Positions 5,785 to 7,415 of a stretch of DNA of 7,415 nucleotides are shown piece after piece. Each line of letters opens with the position of its first letter. The first letter of the stretch is position 1. The translations under genes were made by a program, and so were the position numbers. Below the pieces are notes generated by a model. It was not told the origin of the DNA and did not search any database. It worked only from the letters and a program-made list of their open reading frames with translations. Source of the stretch: an uncultured Eubacteriales bacterium (lineage in GTDB: Bacteria > Bacillota > Clostridia > Lachnospirales > Lachnospiraceae); assembly GCA_900313775.1 (NCBI GenBank), contig OMSP01000081.1, positions 1-7,415 on the forward strand, read 5' to 3'.

Positions 5785-7155
5785 ATGGATCTGATGGATT
5801 ATTCCGCACAAATAAGGAAGCAGACAGGCGCTCCTCTCGCACTGCGCATGCGGCCGGAGCGCCTGGATGAAATTGTCGGTCAGCAGCATATTCTGAGCAG
5901 GGACAAGCTGCTGTACCGGTCGATCATGGCCGACCAGCTGCGTTCGGTCATTTTTTACGGTCCGCCCGGCACCGGTAAGACAACGATAGCAAAAGTGATC
6001 GCTGCTACCACCGAATCCCGGTTTGAGCAGATCAACGCGACGACATCCGGGAAAAAAGAAATGCAGACCATTGTGGCTCATGCACGTGAACACCTTGGTC
6101 ATTACGGCAGAAAGACGATCCTCTTCATTGATGAGATTCATCGTTTCAACAAGGCACAGCAGGATTATTTGCTGCCCTACGTGGAAGACGGCACGATCAC
6201 GCTGATCGGCGCAACGACGGAGAACCCTTATTTTGAAGTCAACCGGGCTCTGCTCTCCCGCTCTATGCTCTTTGAACTTCACGCACTGACTAAAGAAGAG
6301 ATCATCACATTGCTGCATCGTGCGGTCACCGATAAAGACCGGGGTCTCGGTTCCATGTCGGTCGTTCTCGACGAAGATGCAGCTGACTTTCTGGCAGAAC
6401 GTGCAGGCGGAGACGCCAGGCGCGCGCTCAACGCATTGGAACTCGGCGCACTCTCCACGACACCTGAGCACGACGGCAGCGTTCATCTTTCAATCGATGA
6501 CGCAGCCGAGTGCATACAAAAAAAAGTCATCCACTATGACAAAGGGGATGACAATCACTATGATACTATCTCAGCATTCATCAAGAGCATGCGCGGGTCG
6601 GACCCGGATGCTGCTGTGTTCTATCTTGCCAAGATGCTCGACGCAGGCGAGGATATCAAATTCATCGCCCGCCGCATTATGATCTGCGCCAGCGAAGACG
6701 TCGGCAATGCCGATCCGATGGCGCTTACAGTCGCGACCTCCGCGGCACAGGCCGTCGAGCGCATCGGCATGCCGGAATCCCAGATCATCCTTGCACACGC
6801 GGCAATATATGTGGCCTGCGCGCCCAAATCCAACGCTGTGGTGGAAGCCATCTATGCAGCAAACCGCGCAGTTCAATCGTCAAACGGTTCCGTCCCCGTC
6901 CATCTGAGGGATGCGACTACTTCCAAGATCGCAGGTTATGCAGCGTCTAGAGGCGCCGACGACAGACCTGATGATAAGGCGGCACGTGAACGCGGCGTCG
7001 GCTATCAGTACGCGCATAACTACCCGGAACACTTCGTCAGACAACAGTATCTGCCGGACGATCTTATCGGTCAGCAATTCTATGAACCCGGCGATCTCGG
7101 TAAAGAAGCCGTTATCAAAGCCTGGCTCGCTCATCTCCGCAAACGGGACAAATAA
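5785..7155 (+). CDS. rarA: Replication-associated recombination protein RarA (MgsA/YcaJ), AAA+ ATPase
   Basis: RarA is a clamp-loader-like AAA+ ATPase acting at stalled replication forks and gaps, in contact with single-strand binding protein. 456 residues, in the usual 420-460 range. Domains in order: N-terminal PLALRMRPERLDEIVGQQHIL (17-37); Walker A GPPGTGKT (59-66); Walker B ILFIDE (112-117); sensor 1 GATTENP (142-148); arginine finger Arg159 in ALLSRS; sensor 2 GGDARRALNALE (208-219); then the tetramerisation region and the conserved tail YQYAHNYPEHFVRQQYLPDDLIGQQFYEP (407-435). All ATPase motifs are intact. The ATG at 5785 is 5 bases after the YbjQ-family stop; no clear Shine-Dalgarno is seen for it or for the in-frame ATG at 5794, so translation is probably coupled and the true start could be either. 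It converges on the pcrA-like gene, with 14 bases between stops. Confidence 0.95.
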   Translation: MDLMDYSAQIRKQTGAPLALRMRPERLDEIVGQQHILSRDKLLYRSIMADQLRSVIFYGPPGTGKTTIAKVIAATTESRFEQINATTSGKKEMQTIVAHAREHLGHYGRKTILFIDEIHRFNKAQQDYLLPYVEDGTITLIGATTENPYFEVNRALLSRSMLFELHALTKEEIITLLHRAVTDKDRGLGSMSVVLDEDAADFLAERAGGDARRALNALELGALSTTPEHDGSVHLSIDDAAECIQKKVIHYDKGDDNHYDTISAFIKSMRGSDPDAAVFYLAKMLDAGEDIKFIARRIMICASEDVGNADPMALTVATSAAQAVERIGMPESQIILAHAAIYVACAPKSNAVVEAIYAANRAVQSSNGSVPVHLRDATTSKIAGYAASRGADDRPDDKAARERGVGYQYAHNYPEHFVRQQYLPDDLIGQQFYEPGDLGKEAVIKAWLAHLRKRDK

Positions 7156-7190
7156 AGCAAAGACGTCATTTACAGTTTCGTTAACTTTGC
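7148..7190 (-). terminator. Candidate weak terminator for the pcrA-like gene
   Basis: On the minus strand GCAAAG (7190-7185) can pair with CTTTGC (7162-7157), followed at once by TTTATTTGT (7156-7148). The stem is only 6 bases with a 22-base loop that includes the stop codon, and the T run lies over the end of rarA. Tentative; no better terminator is seen between the two convergent genes. Confidence 0.25.
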
Positions 7191-7415
7191 GAAAGCTGCA
7201 AACATCTTTTTGGTGCCCACGTCATCGAAATCGACCGTTACTTCGTAGTCGCGGCCTCCCTCGACCATGGCTGTGACCGTCCCTTCACCGAATTTGGCGC
7301 TCACAACGCGGTCTCCCACTTCGTAGACCGGCTTTGTGCCGGACGGTACCGAGAACTGTTTGGGTGCCTTCGGCTTTGAGAAGTTCCTTGCTGCAGACTT
7401 GTCCTTGCCTGCGCC
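7170..7415 (-). CDS. pcrA: PcrA-type UvrD-family DNA helicase, C-terminal 81 residues only
   Basis: The frame is open from the right edge to TAA at 7172-7170; 81 codons of a gene that begins outside the window. The first 30 or so residues are a basic, Ser/Pro/Lys-rich linker. The rest, from YEVGDRVVSAKFGEGTV through VTVDFDDVGTKKMFAAFAKLTKL, is the C-terminal Tudor-like domain of PcrA/UvrD helicases, with the hallmark VGDRV..KFGEGTV and a final KK....A.L.KL. In PcrA this domain contacts RNA polymerase and partner proteins. The helicase motifs are outside the window, so assignment to PcrA rather than another UvrD-like helicase rests on this domain alone. It is convergent with rarA, another replication and repair ATPase. 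Confidence 0.85.
   Translation of the reverse strand, partial: GAGKDKSAARNFSKPKAPKQFSVPSGTKPVYEVGDRVVSAKFGEGTVTAMVEGGRDYEVTVDFDDVGTKKMFAAFAKLTKL

Noticed and set aside
5444..5842. Open frame of 132 codons on the minus strand opposite the YbjQ-family gene
   Set aside because: Starts directly at the metY end and covers a gene with a strong ribosome site and clear family match on the other strand.
5749..6486. Long open frame of 245 codons on the minus strand opposite rarA
   Set aside because: It lies wholly antisense to well-conserved rarA and the YbjQ-family end, resembles no family I know and is Cys/His-rich in the manner of a codon shadow.
7156..7205. Rightward terminator for rarA from the CAGTTTCG / CGAAAGCTG hairpin
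   Set aside because: The stem needs a bulge, and the nearest T run is about ten bases past it; not convincing.

Overview
The window is an ordinary stretch of bacterial chromosome, packed with seven recognisable genes and no stretch over about 115 bases without a gene. The gene set (PcrA-type helicase tail, RarA, a MetA with the acetyl-type specificity residue, MetY, a CapA-family protein), the strong AGGAGG-type ribosome binding sites and the intrinsic terminator point to a Bacillota (Firmicute), probably a clostridial-type anaerobe of medium GC content. The species cannot be named from the sequence.

Left half, all on the minus strand, read from right to left. metA (4062-3136) ends at an intrinsic terminator (3127-3090). 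Just past it lies a promoter for a three-gene unit: dapA (3021-2137), a membrane-anchored CapA-like protein (2112-676) and rsmE (671 to beyond the window edge). Gaps inside this unit are 24 and 4 bases. dapA commits aspartate semialdehyde to lysine and cell-wall diaminopimelate; metA diverts homoserine to methionine, so two branches of the aspartate pathway sit side by side.

Right half, plus strand. metY (4169-5443), a YbjQ-family gene (5465-5779) and rarA (5785-7155) are spaced by 21 and 5 bases and probably form one transcript. rarA converges on the tail of a pcrA-like helicase gene (7172 onward, minus strand), with 14 bases between the stops.

The metabolic core is the divergent pair metA/metY. 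MetA carries Glu at position 111, the residue that marks acetyl-CoA rather than succinyl-CoA use, so the likely route is homoserine to O-acetylhomoserine (MetA) to homocysteine by direct sulfhydrylation (MetY). The two genes are driven from overlapping, opposed promoters packed into about 33 bases. The leaders are too short for a SAM riboswitch or T-box, so any control by methionine must act at the promoters or elsewhere. The other points that merit a second look are a CapA-like protein whose metal-site motifs look altered and which has a very acidic insert, and small inverted repeats placed over the predicted dapA and metY start regions. I see no mobile element, CRISPR array, RNA gene or clearly new multi-gene system.
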